From Ruegeria arenilitoris (GTDB lineage Bacteria; Pseudomonadota; Alphaproteobacteria; Rhodobacterales; Rhodobacteraceae), in contig NZ_WQHX01000008.1 in the NCBI RefSeq assembly GCF_013035425.1, forward strand, positions 124,001 to 188,000: DNA of 64,000 bases, in the 5' to 3' direction. Below, one piece after another: positions 17,390 to 26,929 of this stretch; the stretch's first letter is position 1; the number at the start of each line of letters is the position of its first letter. A program made the position numbers and the translations under genes. The notes under the pieces are model-generated. The model saw only the letters and a program-made list of their open reading frames with translations. It did no database searches and was not told the origin of the DNA.

Positions 17390-17719
17390 ATGATAAATTG
17401 GCCCAGAGTCAAGCAGTTGTGGGACGAAGTGGGCAGTGATGAATTCGAGGCGATTCTACGGATTTTTCTACGGGAGGTGCAGGGCGTAATTTTACGTCTG
17501 CAACAAGAAACGGAACGCGGGCAAATTGAACAGAATTTGCACTTTTTAAAAGGTAGTGCTTCGAGTTTGGGCTTTGATCAGGTTTCCAAATTATGCCAGG
17601 ACGGAGAAAGGCGCGCCGCCGCGGGTAATGAAATGGACGCGCACATTGCAGAGATTGTCGCGGCGTTTTATGCCTCGAAAACAGAGTTTGACACAAAACG
17701 AAAGAGGCACCTGCGCTGA
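17390..17719 (+). CDS. Hpt histidine phosphotransfer protein
   Basis: A 109-residue all-helical protein containing the Hpt motif H51-F-L-K-G-S-A-S-S-L-G, with H51 as the phosphorylated residue. Free-standing Hpt proteins relay phosphate between hybrid kinases and response regulators. The divergent neighbour encodes a receiver-phosphatase, so a direct partnership is plausible though not shown. Its end lies 1 bp from the end of the convergent ilvA gene. Confidence 0.85.
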   Translation: MINWPRVKQLWDEVGSDEFEAILRIFLREVQGVILRLQQETERGQIEQNLHFLKGSASSLGFDQVSKLCQDGERRAAAGNEMDAHIAEIVAAFYASKTEFDTKRKRHLR

Positions 17720-17720
17720 C

Positions 17721-18947
17721 TTAGATCACGAACTGTGCCAGCGTTTCGTCCTCGGTAATGTCGGTGTAGGTGAATCCAGCGTCATCCAAATGAGCTAGAA
17801 GGCGGACGAAGTTTTCAGGCTTACGCGTTTCGATCCCGATTAGAACCGAACCGAAATTGCGCGCAGACTTTTTCATGTATTCAAACCGGGCGATATCATC
17901 ATCGGGACCTAAAACGCCCAGAAATTCTTTTAGGGCACCCGGACGCTGCGGTAGCCGAAGAATAAAGTACTTTTTGACGCCCAGATACCGTTGCGCACGC
18001 TCCTTGACTTCGGGCAAACGCTCAAAGTCAAAGTTTCCTCCCGAAGTGACGCAAACCACGGTTTTGCCCCGAACGAAACTTTGGACGTCGCGAATTGCTT
18101 CTATTGCGAGCGCCCCCGCAGGCTCCAGAACGATGCCTTCAACATTCAGCATCTCGATCATTGTCGTGCAAATTCGATCCTCGGAAAGAACAAGAACATC
18201 CGATAAGTGACGCGTCTTCAGTAACTCAAACGGTTTCGCACCAATCCTTCCTACAGCAGCGCCATCAACGAATGTGTCGATATGATCCAGCGAAACTGGG
18301 TGGCCAGCAGCGAGCGCAGCGCGCAAACAGGCCCCACCAGAAGGTTCTACGAACAGGCAGTGGGTGCGTTCTCCAAACCACGTCGCAACACCGGCGGACA
18401 TACCACCGCCGCCGACCGGCAATATTATATGATCGGGTGTATCACTCAGTTGGGTTTCGATTTCGACCGCCAACGAGGCCTGGCCTTCAATCACGTCGTC
18501 ATCGTCAAAAGGCGATAGAAAATATCCGCCTTGCTTGGTGCACCATGATTTCGCGGCGGCCAACGTGTCATCAAAGTAGTCTCCAATCAGATGAATTTCG
18601 ACGTTATCGCCGCCAAAAATCCGGGTCTTCTGGATTTTTTGCTGCGGTGTTGTGACGGGCATGAAAATTACGCCTCTCAAACCTAAGTGTTTGCACATAT
18701 AAGCCACGCCTTGCGCGTGGTTCCCTGCGCTTGCGCAAACGAAAAGGTCCTGTTCCGGCCGCTTGCGCATCGCGTTGTACGCACCGCGAATCTTGTAGGA
18801 CCGCACCGGGCTTAGGTCCTCGCGTTTCAACCAGATTTCTGCACCATAGCGGTCTGACAGGTGCGCGTTCCTCTGCAGTGGGGTAGCGGGGAAAACAGAT
18901 CGCATCGCCTGTTCAGCAGCTCGGGCGCGGGTCAAAAAATCACTCAT
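17721..18947 (-). CDS. ilvA: Threonine ammonia-lyase
   Basis: A 408-residue fold-type II PLP enzyme converting threonine to 2-oxobutanoate, the first step of isoleucine synthesis. The PLP lysine is K52 in RSYKIRGAYN; the phosphate-binding GGGGMSAG segment and CASAGNHAQG motif are present. The C-terminal 85 residues form a single ACT-like regulatory domain (YFILRLPQRPGALKEFL), as in the short IlvA class. It stands alone on the minus strand and is convergent with the Hpt gene. Confidence 0.92.
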   Translation of the reverse strand: MSDFLTRARAAEQAMRSVFPATPLQRNAHLSDRYGAEIWLKREDLSPVRSYKIRGAYNAMRKRPEQDLFVCASAGNHAQGVAYMCKHLGLRGVIFMPVTTPQQKIQKTRIFGGDNVEIHLIGDYFDDTLAAAKSWCTKQGGYFLSPFDDDDVIEGQASLAVEIETQLSDTPDHIILPVGGGGMSAGVATWFGERTHCLFVEPSGGACLRAALAAGHPVSLDHIDTFVDGAAVGRIGAKPFELLKTRHLSDVLVLSEDRICTTMIEMLNVEGIVLEPAGALAIEAIRDVQSFVRGKTVVCVTSGGNFDFERLPEVKERAQRYLGVKKYFILRLPQRPGALKEFLGVLGPDDDIARFEYMKKSARNFGSVLIGIETRKPENFVRLLAHLDDAGFTYTDITEDETLAQFVI

Positions 18948-19390
18948 AACCGGTTCACTGCCGTATCACTGTAGAAAGGGCAAGGAATACATATGTGTAC
19001 GGATGCTCGGTGGGACCTGCTCATTTCGACGACTTGGACAGCCTCAGTTTGCCGAAATACAAGAATTCGCATTGAACATAACCAAGACGGCACTATACCG
19101 ACCCAGATTTCTGGGTACCGGCTTTTAAAATCTGACAAATTATCGCCTTTAGATCGGCCCTAATAGCTCTTTCTGAGCCGACAGGTTAAGACTCCAGCTG
19201 GACTGAATTGCTTGGCATCTTCTCGTACAAGTTCCTTTGACACGTGACTTTTCGGCTCTGAATTTGCCCGGTTTGCTCGCAAATCTATCCATCCAACATT
19301 TCAAATCCTGTAGTGCGTCAATCCACGCAACTTGCCCCCACGTTCAAAACCCGCTAGGGGCCAATCGTTCTACGCATAAAGGGAAGTCAG
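18948..19390. other. 443-bp intergenic region between divergent ilvA and argG
   Basis: No gene or RNA was recognised. It must carry the promoters of both ilvA (minus) and argG (plus). A perfect TTGACA at 19237-19242 is noted separately. GGGAAG before the argG ATG acts as ribosome binding site. I saw no arginine operator that I could support. Confidence 0.5.
19237..19265 (+). promoter_or_regulatory. Possible sigma-70 promoter of argG
   Basis: TTGACA at 19237-19242 matches the -35 consensus; 17 bases later GAATTT (19260-19265) is a poor -10 match. The site lies about 125 bp before the argG start. The -10 weakness keeps confidence low. Confidence 0.25.
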
Positions 19391-20614
19391 ATGTCCGCGC
19401 CCAAGAAAGTTGTTCTGGCCTATTCCGGTGGCCTCGATACCTCGATCATCCTGAAATGGCTGCAGACCGAGTATGGCTGTGAGGTTGTGACCTTCACTGC
19501 TGATCTGGGTCAGGGCGAGGAACTAGAGCCTGCCCGCAAAAAGGCCGAGCTGCTGGGGATCAAACCTGAAAATATCTATATAGAGGACATTCGCGAAGAG
19601 TTCGTTCGCGATTTTGTCTTCCCGATGTTCCGCGCCAACGCGCAATACGAAGGCCTTTACCTTTTGGGCACCTCGATCGCCCGGCCGCTGATCTCAAAAC
19701 GCCTTGTAGAAATTGCGGAGGCGACCGGTGCGGATGCTGTTGCCCATGGCGCGACTGGTAAAGGCAATGATCAGGTCCGATTTGAGCTGGCTGCCTATGC
19801 GCTGAACCCAGACATCAAAGTTATCGCTCCATGGCGGGAGTGGGACCTTACAAGCCGTACAAAATTGCTGGAATTCGCTGAAGCCAATCAGATACCTATT
19901 GCCAAGGACAAACGCGGTGAAGCACCGTTTTCAGTCGACGCTAACCTGTTACATACGTCTTCCGAGGGTAAAGTTCTGGAAGACCCTGCCGATATGGCGC
20001 CAGACTATGTATACCAGCGCACCGTCCACCCCGAGGATGCCCCAAACGAGCCAGAATACATCGAGATCGGCTTTGAAAAAGGCGATGCCGTAAGTATCAA
20101 CGGCGAAGCGATGAGCCCCGCAACGATCCTGACAAAGCTGAATGAATATGGCGGTAAGCATGGGATTGGTCGTTTAGATCTGGTCGAAGGACGTTTTGTA
20201 GGTATGAAATCACGCGGTATCTACGAAACCCCAGGCGGTACTGTCCTGCTGGAAGCGCACCGTGGTATCGAGTCGATAACCATGGACCGAGGCGCGATGC
20301 ATCTGAAAGATCAGCTGATGCCGCAATATGCCGAACTGATCTATAATGGTTTTTGGTACAGCCCAGAACGCGAGATGTTGCAGGCTGCGATAGACAAGTC
20401 CCAAGAACATGTCACTGGGACCGTTCGCCTTAAGCTTTACAAGGGATTGGCCTCGACCGTGGGTCGCTGGTCAGACCACTCTTTGTATTCCGAGGCGCAC
20501 GTGACGTTTGAGGAAGATGCTGGGGCCTATGATCAAAAAGATGCTGCAGGGTTCATTCAATTGAACGCACTGCGCCTCAAGTTGCTTGCTGCGCGGGATA
20601 AGCGTCTAAAATAA
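19391..20614 (+). CDS. argG: Argininosuccinate synthase
   Basis: A 407-residue enzyme joining citrulline and aspartate with ATP in arginine synthesis. The N-terminal ATP pyrophosphatase P-loop AYSGGLDTS (residues 10-18) is present, with [14 protein letters not shown] and the substrate-binding stretch around [11 protein letters not shown]. Length is normal. It is monocistronic: a long leader precedes it and a good intrinsic terminator follows at 20692-20725. Confidence 0.97.
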   Translation: MSAPKKVVLAYSGGLDTSIILKWLQTEYGCEVVTFTADLGQGEELEPARKKAELLGIKPENIYIEDIREEFVRDFVFPMFRANAQYEGLYLLGTSIARPLISKRLVEIAEATGADAVAHGATGKGNDQVRFELAAYALNPDIKVIAPWREWDLTSRTKLLEFAEANQIPIAKDKRGEAPFSVDANLLHTSSEGKVLEDPADMAPDYVYQRTVHPEDAPNEPEYIEIGFEKGDAVSINGEAMSPATILTKLNEYGGKHGIGRLDLVEGRFVGMKSRGIYETPGGTVLLEAHRGIESITMDRGAMHLKDQLMPQYAELIYNGFWYSPEREMLQAAIDKSQEHVTGTVRLKLYKGLASTVGRWSDHSLYSEAHVTFEEDAGAYDQKDAAGFIQLNALRLKLLAARDKRLK

Positions 20615-20691
20615 AAACACGCAAAAGTTGATTTTCTGTTTCTGAACACAACTTTTCCTAACAAATGTCCGTTTGATTTATTTCAAAAAGA

Positions 20692-20725
20692 GGCCGACTC
20701 CGCCGCGGGTTGGCCCTTTCTTTTT
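20692..20725 (+). terminator. Intrinsic terminator after argG
   Basis: GGCCGAC (20692-20698) pairs with GTTGGCC (20709-20715), one G-T wobble, around a 10-base loop, followed by CTTTCTTTTT. An earlier 8-bp inverted repeat (AAAAGTTG at 20623, CAACTTTT at 20649) lies just after the argG stop but has an 18-base loop and no U tract. Confidence 0.8.
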
Positions 20726-20746
20726 GGCAGCATGATTGAGGATCTT

Positions 20747-21841
20747 ATGCACACGGACGGGGAATATAACCTTTCTGCTGATTTCGAATTTCGGGGAACA
20801 GCGAAAGAATTTTTTGGGATTTGGATTGTAAACCTGCTTTTGTCAATTCTGACTTTGGGCATCTACAGCGCTTGGGCCAAGGTTCGAACCAAAAAGTACT
20901 TTTACCAGAATACCTATGTCGCAGGGCGCAATTTTGATTTTCACGCCACTGGAAAGCAGATTTTGATAGCAAGGCTGATAATTCTTGTTTTAGTTATCGC
21001 CTCTGCTCTGCTGTCAATTATTCCGTTTTTGAACATAGTTTTGTCGCTGACACTTTTGATGTTGATCCCATACTTGTTGGTCAAGTCATTACGCTTCAAT
21101 GCCCATATGACCAGCTGGTCCAACGTTCGGTTCGCCTTTAATGGTACAACCGGGTCCGCCGCTTTGAATTACTACCTTTACCCGATCATCGCCATATTGA
21201 CGTTGTTTACAACGTGGCCCTTTGTGGCACGATCGGTTCAACGGTTTCACGTGAATGGGCACAAATTCGGGCAAACACCACTATATTTTGATAGCCCGAT
21301 AAAACCGTTCTATACGGCGATGCTGGCAGCTTTTGCCTGGGTATTGGTAACCGTTATAACCTTGATAGTCATTCTCCAAATTTTCGTTGCCGCACTGACA
21401 ATAATTGCCGCCCAAATGGACAGCGTCGCTGCTGACACGCAACTGCAGTTTTTTGTCGGCAGCACGTTCCAAATCATAACCATTTTGACTATCGGAATTG
21501 TGCCTTTTGGCATCATTCCCGCCGTGGCCATCTACCAAGCCATGTTGCGCAACACAGTCTACAATTACACTATTCTGGGTGAAAACCACCGGTTCTATTC
21601 GGATGTTTCTGCTCTAAGTTTGCTTTGGATTGACATGTCAAACTTTGTCGTCGTGGTGCTGTCGCTGGGTCTGATGCTGCCGTGGGCTCATGTCCGCCGC
21701 GCGTCGTACTTAGCCAGCCACACCACATTTGTCCCAGGCGGGCCGCTGGATGAATTCGTCGGCGAAATTACCGCTAACGTTAGTGCAATTGGCGACGCCT
21801 ACGGTGATATCGAAGGATTCGATATCGGATTCGCGGTCTAA
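20747..21841 (+). CDS. DUF898 (YjgN-like) polytopic membrane protein
   Basis: A 364-residue inner-membrane protein made of two DUF898 repeats, each with the family's motif of a helix then 'LG.YSAWAKVRTKKYFY..T' (residues 40-65) and 'LMLPWAHVRRASYL' near the C-terminus. Function is unknown. I chose the ATG at 20747 because GAGGA lies 4 bases upstream; the ATG at 20732 sits right behind the argG terminator without a ribosome binding site. It precedes an M48 peptidase by 4 bp, a pairing I recall from other Proteobacteria, which suggests a joint envelope quality-control role. Confidence 0.8.
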   Translation: MHTDGEYNLSADFEFRGTAKEFFGIWIVNLLLSILTLGIYSAWAKVRTKKYFYQNTYVAGRNFDFHATGKQILIARLIILVLVIASALLSIIPFLNIVLSLTLLMLIPYLLVKSLRFNAHMTSWSNVRFAFNGTTGSAALNYYLYPIIAILTLFTTWPFVARSVQRFHVNGHKFGQTPLYFDSPIKPFYTAMLAAFAWVLVTVITLIVILQIFVAALTIIAAQMDSVAADTQLQFFVGSTFQIITILTIGIVPFGIIPAVAIYQAMLRNTVYNYTILGENHRFYSDVSALSLLWIDMSNFVVVVLSLGLMLPWAHVRRASYLASHTTFVPGGPLDEFVGEITANVSAIGDAYGDIEGFDIGFAV

Positions 21842-21845
21842 ACGC

Positions 21846-22889
21846 ATGGTGCATAACGCCCAAAACATTGACGCATCCGTCACCGGGCGCGCCTATCCGC
21901 CCCTCAGTTCACGAGAGATGGCGGCCCGCTTATCTGTCGACACCAATACGGCCTGGCTGATCGATGATGACGAACGGGTTATTGTGCAATGTGATCCCCT
22001 TAAACTGCAGCTAGGAACCCGCGTTGGCAGAGCAGAGCGTCACGTTGTTTTACCAGACGGCACCTTGTTTCTGACAAACCATCACGATGCGCTGGAGCAC
22101 TTAGTTGGTGACCGTCGTGGATCGCTTCTGCACCGGTACGAGCGACTTCATCCTCGCCTGATGATCGTTCTGCTGGCCTGCCTCGTCGGAACTTGGGGTG
22201 TTTGGAAATACGGGCTGCCCATCCTCATGTCACTGGCGGTTTGGATGACTCCTCCGACCCTGATTGCGTCAATCGACAAAACCATCATGCAGACAATTGA
22301 CGCGATTGCTGCGGAACCAAGTAGACTGCCGGACAAGAAGAAGGAAGAAGTTCAAATCAGCTTCGATCTGATTATTTCTGCTCTGGGATCGCAAGCAGGT
22401 GGACATGACTACAAGCTTGAATTTCGAAACATGCCCGGAATGGGCCCGAACGCGATGGCGCTGCCAAACGGTACAATCGTTATTACCGATGATCTCATCA
22501 ATATCGCCTCACCAGACGCAGTCGCCGGTGTCATCGGGCACGAAGTCGGGCACGTGGCCCAGCAGCATGGGTTGCGCCAAATTTATCGCTCAGCTGGCGG
22601 TTTTGTCTTAATCAGCTTATTGGCGGGAGACACCGGACCAATCCTTGAGGACGTTTTACTGGAAGGCAGCCTGATACTGTCGCTTTCTTACTCACGTCAA
22701 CACGAGCTTGCGGCAGACCAGTTTGGTGTCAGGTTGGCAGAACGCGCAGGTTTTGACCCCAAAGGACTGAGTGAATTCTTCGACTTAATGGTGTCGCATC
22801 ATGGGGATCAGCACGGCAACTGGTTCAGCACCCATCCCGGGTTTAAAGAGCGGATCGAACACCTGGATGCCCTGACACACAACCGTTAG
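21846..22889 (+). CDS. M48 family membrane metallopeptidase
   Basis: A 347-residue protein. The N-terminal 100 residues form a small domain, followed by one or two membrane helices (about residues 100-145), then a periplasmic M48 peptidase domain. The zinc site is intact: H232-E233-V-G-H236 and the third ligand E287 in HELAADQ. It resembles BepA/LoiP-type envelope proteases. An open frame upstream overlaps the DUF898 gene and is not used; the ATG at 21846 follows the DUF898 stop by 4 bp. Co-expression with DUF898 is likely. Confidence 0.88.
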   Translation: MVHNAQNIDASVTGRAYPPLSSREMAARLSVDTNTAWLIDDDERVIVQCDPLKLQLGTRVGRAERHVVLPDGTLFLTNHHDALEHLVGDRRGSLLHRYERLHPRLMIVLLACLVGTWGVWKYGLPILMSLAVWMTPPTLIASIDKTIMQTIDAIAAEPSRLPDKKKEEVQISFDLIISALGSQAGGHDYKLEFRNMPGMGPNAMALPNGTIVITDDLINIASPDAVAGVIGHEVGHVAQQHGLRQIYRSAGGFVLISLLAGDTGPILEDVLLEGSLILSLSYSRQHELAADQFGVRLAERAGFDPKGLSEFFDLMVSHHGDQHGNWFSTHPGFKERIEHLDALTHNR

Positions 22890-22902
22890 AGCGATAAAAT
22901 CC

Positions 22903-22930
22903 TGTCACCAACCCGTGACAAACGATGACA
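22903..22930. promoter_or_regulatory. TGTCA/TGACA repeats upstream of msrA
   Basis: TGTCA (22903), then TGACA at 22916 and again at 22926: an inverted repeat with an 8-base spacer plus a second right half-site, 56-83 bp before the msrA ATG. It could be an operator or a weak hairpin; nothing identifies a regulator. Confidence 0.25.
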
Positions 22931-22985
22931 GCGGATTGAAACGGGCAGAGTCCGAAGGCAGCCTTGTGATTGAAGGAGACTTGTC

Positions 22986-23657
22986 ATGGACCGGAATGTT
23001 CGCACCAACTGCATTAAGCCTGCCTTGTTGTTTTTTTTGATTACTCTGGCAGCGATATTACGCGCCCTCCCCGCGCCGGCCGCGGGAACTGAAACACTGA
23101 CAGTTGCAGGTGGGTGTTTCTGGTGCGTGGAATCTGATTTCGAATCCGTGTCGGGCGTAATTGGTGCCGTATCTGGTTATACTGGTGGTTCAACAGCCAA
23201 CCCGACCTATGATCAGGTAACAAAGGGCGGAACGGGTCACTATGAGGCCGTCCAGATTACATTTGATCCAAATCTGGTTTCGCGCGCGAAGCTATTAGAA
23301 ATGTTCTTCCGTTCCGTCGATCCAACAGACCCCGGTGGTCAGTTTTGCGACCGAGGCGAAAGCTATCGCACTGCAATCTTTGTCTCTAATTCAGGGGAAA
23401 AGGCGATTGCCGAGGCCGCTAAGGCTGATGCCCAGCGCGTACTGGGACAGACGGTTGTCACGCCTATCCTGAACCATTCAGCCTTTTACCCGGCTGAGGC
23501 ATATCATCAGGACTACTATAAAGGAGACAAGCTTGTACTTACGCGGTTTGGTCCTAAACGCCAAAAGAATGCCTACAAAGCCTATCGCAAAGCTTGCGGG
23601 CGCGACGCCCGGGTCAAACAGCTTTGGGGCGGTAAGGCACCCTTTGCCGGATCTTAA
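22986..23657 (+). CDS. msrA: Periplasmic peptide methionine-S-sulfoxide reductase
   Basis: A 223-residue MsrA. The catalytic Cys is C44 in GGCFWC, and the substrate-binding segments GYTGG and YHQDYY are present. Residues 1-33 are a signal peptide (basic start, hydrophobic core, APAA cleavage region), so it acts in the periplasm, repairing oxidised methionine in envelope proteins. No MsrB domain is fused and none is adjacent. GAAGGAG lies upstream. It overlaps the end of the convergent kinase gene by 4 bp. Confidence 0.92.
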   Translation: MDRNVRTNCIKPALLFFLITLAAILRALPAPAAGTETLTVAGGCFWCVESDFESVSGVIGAVSGYTGGSTANPTYDQVTKGGTGHYEAVQITFDPNLVSRAKLLEMFFRSVDPTDPGGQFCDRGESYRTAIFVSNSGEKAIAEAAKADAQRVLGQTVVTPILNHSAFYPAEAYHQDYYKGDKLVLTRFGPKRQKNAYKAYRKACGRDARVKQLWGGKAPFAGS

Positions 23658-24526
23658 CCGAAACTCGCTTCGCGCACTTCTTTCAGATCTGGAATCACAT
23701 CTGCTGTACCGTGTCGAGTCACCATAAGCGCCGCGGCGCGATTTGCTAGTACTATCGCCTGTGCCATTGGCATACCGCGGTCCATGCCTGACAGCACATA
23801 ACCTGTGAACGTGTCCCCCGCCCCGGTCGTATCTACTGGTTCAACTGAGTGCGCTTCAAAATCAACAGGCTCGGAATCATGGTGAAAATACCGCGCGCCC
23901 ATTGCCCCGAGTGTAACGATCACATGCTCCACCGGCAACTCTGACGGCGAGTTGCCGGTGGACTGTTTCAACTGTTCAGCCTCAACCTCGTTCAAGATCA
24001 GAAAATCCAAGTATGGCAGGACGGCCAGAACCGCGTCTGACTGAAATGGTGCCGCCGAGTAACATACGGTGAGGCCCATTTCGTGCGCCATTTTACCGGC
24101 AATTATCTGCGCGTTGGTTTCGTTCTGCATCACCAGCAGATCACCAGGATGCGCCGAGGACAACGCTCCTGCCAACAGGTCTTCGGAAATCGCATGGTTG
24201 GCACCCTGAAACAGGATTATGCTGTTCTCTCCATGGTCATCCACCGCGATTATGGCATGGCCCGTAGGGCTATCCACTTGAGCAATATTGCGTGTATCCA
24301 CGCCGTATTCTGTCAGTCTTTCCTGTGCCCAGCGCCCATCAGGGCCAACTGCCCCGATATGCGAAACCCGCGATCCCGCTCTGGCGGCTGCGACGGACAT
24401 ATTTGCCCCCTTACCGCCAAGAAAACGGTCAAGCCCTTGCGCCGCCAAAGTTTCCCCGGGCCGGGGCAAGTGCGGCACGGAATATACCATGTCTGCGTTG
24501 ATCGAGCCAAGATTCCAGATGGTCAT
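23654..24526 (-). CDS. PfkB-family sugar kinase, ribokinase-like
   Basis: A 290-residue kinase of the ribokinase/PfkB family: N-terminal GSINADMVY and GGKGAN signature, C-terminal DTTGAGDTFTG with catalytic base D238. It phosphorylates a sugar or nucleoside; ribose is the default guess. No ribose transporter or regulator is nearby, so rbsK is not assigned. It follows maeB by 3 bp on the same strand and is probably co-transcribed, which is an odd pairing. Confidence 0.85.
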   Translation of the reverse strand: MTIWNLGSINADMVYSVPHLPRPGETLAAQGLDRFLGGKGANMSVAAARAGSRVSHIGAVGPDGRWAQERLTEYGVDTRNIAQVDSPTGHAIIAVDDHGENSIILFQGANHAISEDLLAGALSSAHPGDLLVMQNETNAQIIAGKMAHEMGLTVCYSAAPFQSDAVLAVLPYLDFLILNEVEAEQLKQSTGNSPSELPVEHVIVTLGAMGARYFHHDSEPVDFEAHSVEPVDTTGAGDTFTGYVLSGMDRGMPMAQAIVLANRAAALMVTRHGTADVIPDLKEVREASFG

Positions 24527-24529
24527 ATC

Positions 24530-26797
24530 TTATCCGATATCGCAGGAGGCCAGAATGGCCATATTCAAAATGTCATTCGCAGTTGAGACTGTCGAACAAA
24601 TCTGAATTGGCTTGTCGATACCAGAAAGAATGGGGCCAATTACTGTTGCGCCACCCATTTCCTGCATCAACTTTGTCGAAATAGACGCAGAATGGCGCGC
24701 AGGTACGATCAGGATGTTTGCCGGACCTGTCAGGCGTTGGAACGGATAGCTTTCTTGCTGATCCACATTCAGCGCCACATCGACCGTCATCTCACCTTCG
24801 TATTCAAAATCGACACCGCGTTTGTCCAGAACCGTCGGTGCGACATGCATTTTTTCGGCACGTTCTGAAACCGGATAACCAAAGGTCGAGAAACTGACAA
24901 ATGCGACCCGAGGTTCCAGACCCATATGCCGAGCTACCGCGACCGCACGCTCTGCTATGTTGGCCAAATCGTTCTCATCTGGCCATTCGTGAACCAGAGT
25001 GTCGCCGATCAGGACGATGCGCCCCTTGTGCAACAGAGCTGTCACGCCTGCGGCGCCTCTCGCGGCATCCGCATCGAAGACATGATTGATTCGATCCAGT
25101 ACGTGTGCCGATTTACGTGTTGCACCGGTTACTAGCCCGTCCCCGTGCCCATGTGCCAGCATCAGTGACGAGAACACATGGCGATCGCGCGCTGCCAGTC
25201 GGTGAATATCCTTACGGTCAAAACCCTTGCGTTGAAGCCTTTGATACAAGAACTCCTTGTAGGCATCCAAATGCGTAGTGTTAGCGGCGTTCACCACTTC
25301 TAACTCTCGCACGGCATCGCCCAGACCCGCCTCTTCCAGTTTTAGCTTAACGTCGTCCGGACGGCCGACAACCAAGGCCTTTCCAAAACCGGAACGCTGA
25401 TACATTACGGCTGCGCGCAATACGCGTGGATCGTCGCCTTCGGCAAAAATCATTCTGCTTTGGGCAGCGCGGGCGCGGGCATTCAACCCCCTAAGAATAC
25501 TAGCTGTTGGGTCCATGCGTGACTTGAGGCTCAGTTCGTAGGCTTCCATATCAATTATCGGTCGCCGGGCTGCGCCGGTGTCCATACCTGCGCGGGCCAC
25601 GGCCGATGGGATGCGGTGAATCAGCCGGGGATCAAAAGGCGTTGGAATGATATAATCCCGTCCAAAGGTCAGCGACTTGCCATAGGCCATCGCGACTTCG
25701 TCCGGCACATCTTCTCGCGCAAGACGCGCCAAAGCATGAGCGCAGGCGATTTTCATTTCGTCATTGATAGCACGTGCATGAATGTCCAAAGCGCCGCGAA
25801 ACAAGTATGGAAAGCCCAGTACGTTATTGACCTGATTAGGATAGTCGCTGCGACCTGTTGCGACGATGGCGTCAACGCGGACCTCATGCGCCTCTTCCGG
25901 AGTGATCTCAGGATCTGGGTTCGCCATGGCAAAAATCACGGGGTTGTCGGCCATACTCAGGACCATTTCCTGGGTTACCGCCCCTTTGACGGAAACGCCC
26001 AGAAATACGTCAGCACCCTTCATTGCCTCCTCCAGCGTACGAAGATCCGTCGAAACCGCGTGGGCTGACTTCCACTGGTTCATACCTTCGGTGCGGCCTT
26101 GATAGATTACGCCCTTGGTGTCGCAGACAATACAGTTTTCGTGGCTTGCTCCCATCGCTTTAAGGAGCTCAATACAGGCGATTCCGGCAGCACCTGCCCC
26201 GTTCAGTACGATCTTAACATCCTCGATCTTCTTTCCCGAGATGTGAAGAGCGTTGATCAGACCAGCCGCGCAAATCACGGCCGTTCCGTGCTGATCATCG
26301 TGAAAGACCGGGATGTCCATCTCTTCTTTCAGGCGCTGTTCAATGATGAAACATTCAGGAGCCTTGATATCTTCGAGGTTGATGCCGCCAAACGTCGGCC
26401 CCATCGAACGTACAGCGCGGCAGAATTCATCGGGGTCTTCAGTATCAAGTTCTATGTCGATCGAGTTTACGTCTGCGAACCGCTTGAACAGAACAGATTT
26501 ACCCTCCATCACCGGCTTTGAGGCAAGGGCGCCAATATTACCAAGACCCAGAACCGCAGTGCCATTCGAGATCACAGCAACCAGATTGCCCTTGTTTGTA
26601 TAGTCATAAGCCGTTTCCGGGGTATCAGCGATGGCCTCACACGGTACCGCCACGCCGGGACTGTACGCAAGCGACAGGTCTCGCTGTGTGGTCATCGGAA
26701 TTGTGGCTTGAACCTCCCACTTGCCGGGGGTTGGCTCCAGGTGAAAGGCCAGCGCCTCTTCTTGGGTAATCTTTGCTTTTGGCATCAAACGGGTCAT
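24530..26797 (-). CDS. maeB: NADP-dependent malic enzyme with phosphotransacetylase-like domain
   Basis: A 755-residue fusion typical of proteobacterial MaeB. Residues 1-430 are the malic enzyme (FHDDQHGTA, LNGAGAAGIA nucleotide loop), turning malate into pyruvate and CO2 with NADP. Residues 440-755 resemble phosphate acetyltransferase (ILIVPARHSASIS) but in this family act as a regulatory domain responding to acetyl-CoA. The first Met at 26797 is followed by another at 26785; either could be the start. It is divergent from mutS across 130 bp. Confidence 0.93.
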   Translation of the reverse strand: MTRLMPKAKITQEEALAFHLEPTPGKWEVQATIPMTTQRDLSLAYSPGVAVPCEAIADTPETAYDYTNKGNLVAVISNGTAVLGLGNIGALASKPVMEGKSVLFKRFADVNSIDIELDTEDPDEFCRAVRSMGPTFGGINLEDIKAPECFIIEQRLKEEMDIPVFHDDQHGTAVICAAGLINALHISGKKIEDVKIVLNGAGAAGIACIELLKAMGASHENCIVCDTKGVIYQGRTEGMNQWKSAHAVSTDLRTLEEAMKGADVFLGVSVKGAVTQEMVLSMADNPVIFAMANPDPEITPEEAHEVRVDAIVATGRSDYPNQVNNVLGFPYLFRGALDIHARAINDEMKIACAHALARLAREDVPDEVAMAYGKSLTFGRDYIIPTPFDPRLIHRIPSAVARAGMDTGAARRPIIDMEAYELSLKSRMDPTASILRGLNARARAAQSRMIFAEGDDPRVLRAAVMYQRSGFGKALVVGRPDDVKLKLEEAGLGDAVRELEVVNAANTTHLDAYKEFLYQRLQRKGFDRKDIHRLAARDRHVFSSLMLAHGHGDGLVTGATRKSAHVLDRINHVFDADAARGAAGVTALLHKGRIVLIGDTLVHEWPDENDLANIAERAVAVARHMGLEPRVAFVSFSTFGYPVSERAEKMHVAPTVLDKRGVDFEYEGEMTVDVALNVDQQESYPFQRLTGPANILIVPARHSASISTKLMQEMGGATVIGPILSGIDKPIQICSTVSTANDILNMAILASCDIG

Positions 26798-26929
26798 TTC
26801 TTTACAGCTTCAAGGCCTTCGCCTCATAGCGCAGGCTGGGACGCGCCTCAATCTCGAATACATTTCATCTTTCACACCAGTGAGGGGATTTGTAAGGTCG
26901 CCCGCGGAAGACGCCATAAGAGGTAAGCC

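Noticed and set aside
20623..20656. AAAAGTTG/CAACTTTT repeat as the main argG terminator
   Set aside because: The loop is 18 bases and no T run follows; the GC-rich hairpin at 20692 is far better.
21244..21255. GTTTCACGTGAA inside the DUF898 gene as a third parS site
   Set aside because: Only 12 of 16 positions match and the ends fail on both sides; the codons RFHVN explain it by chance.
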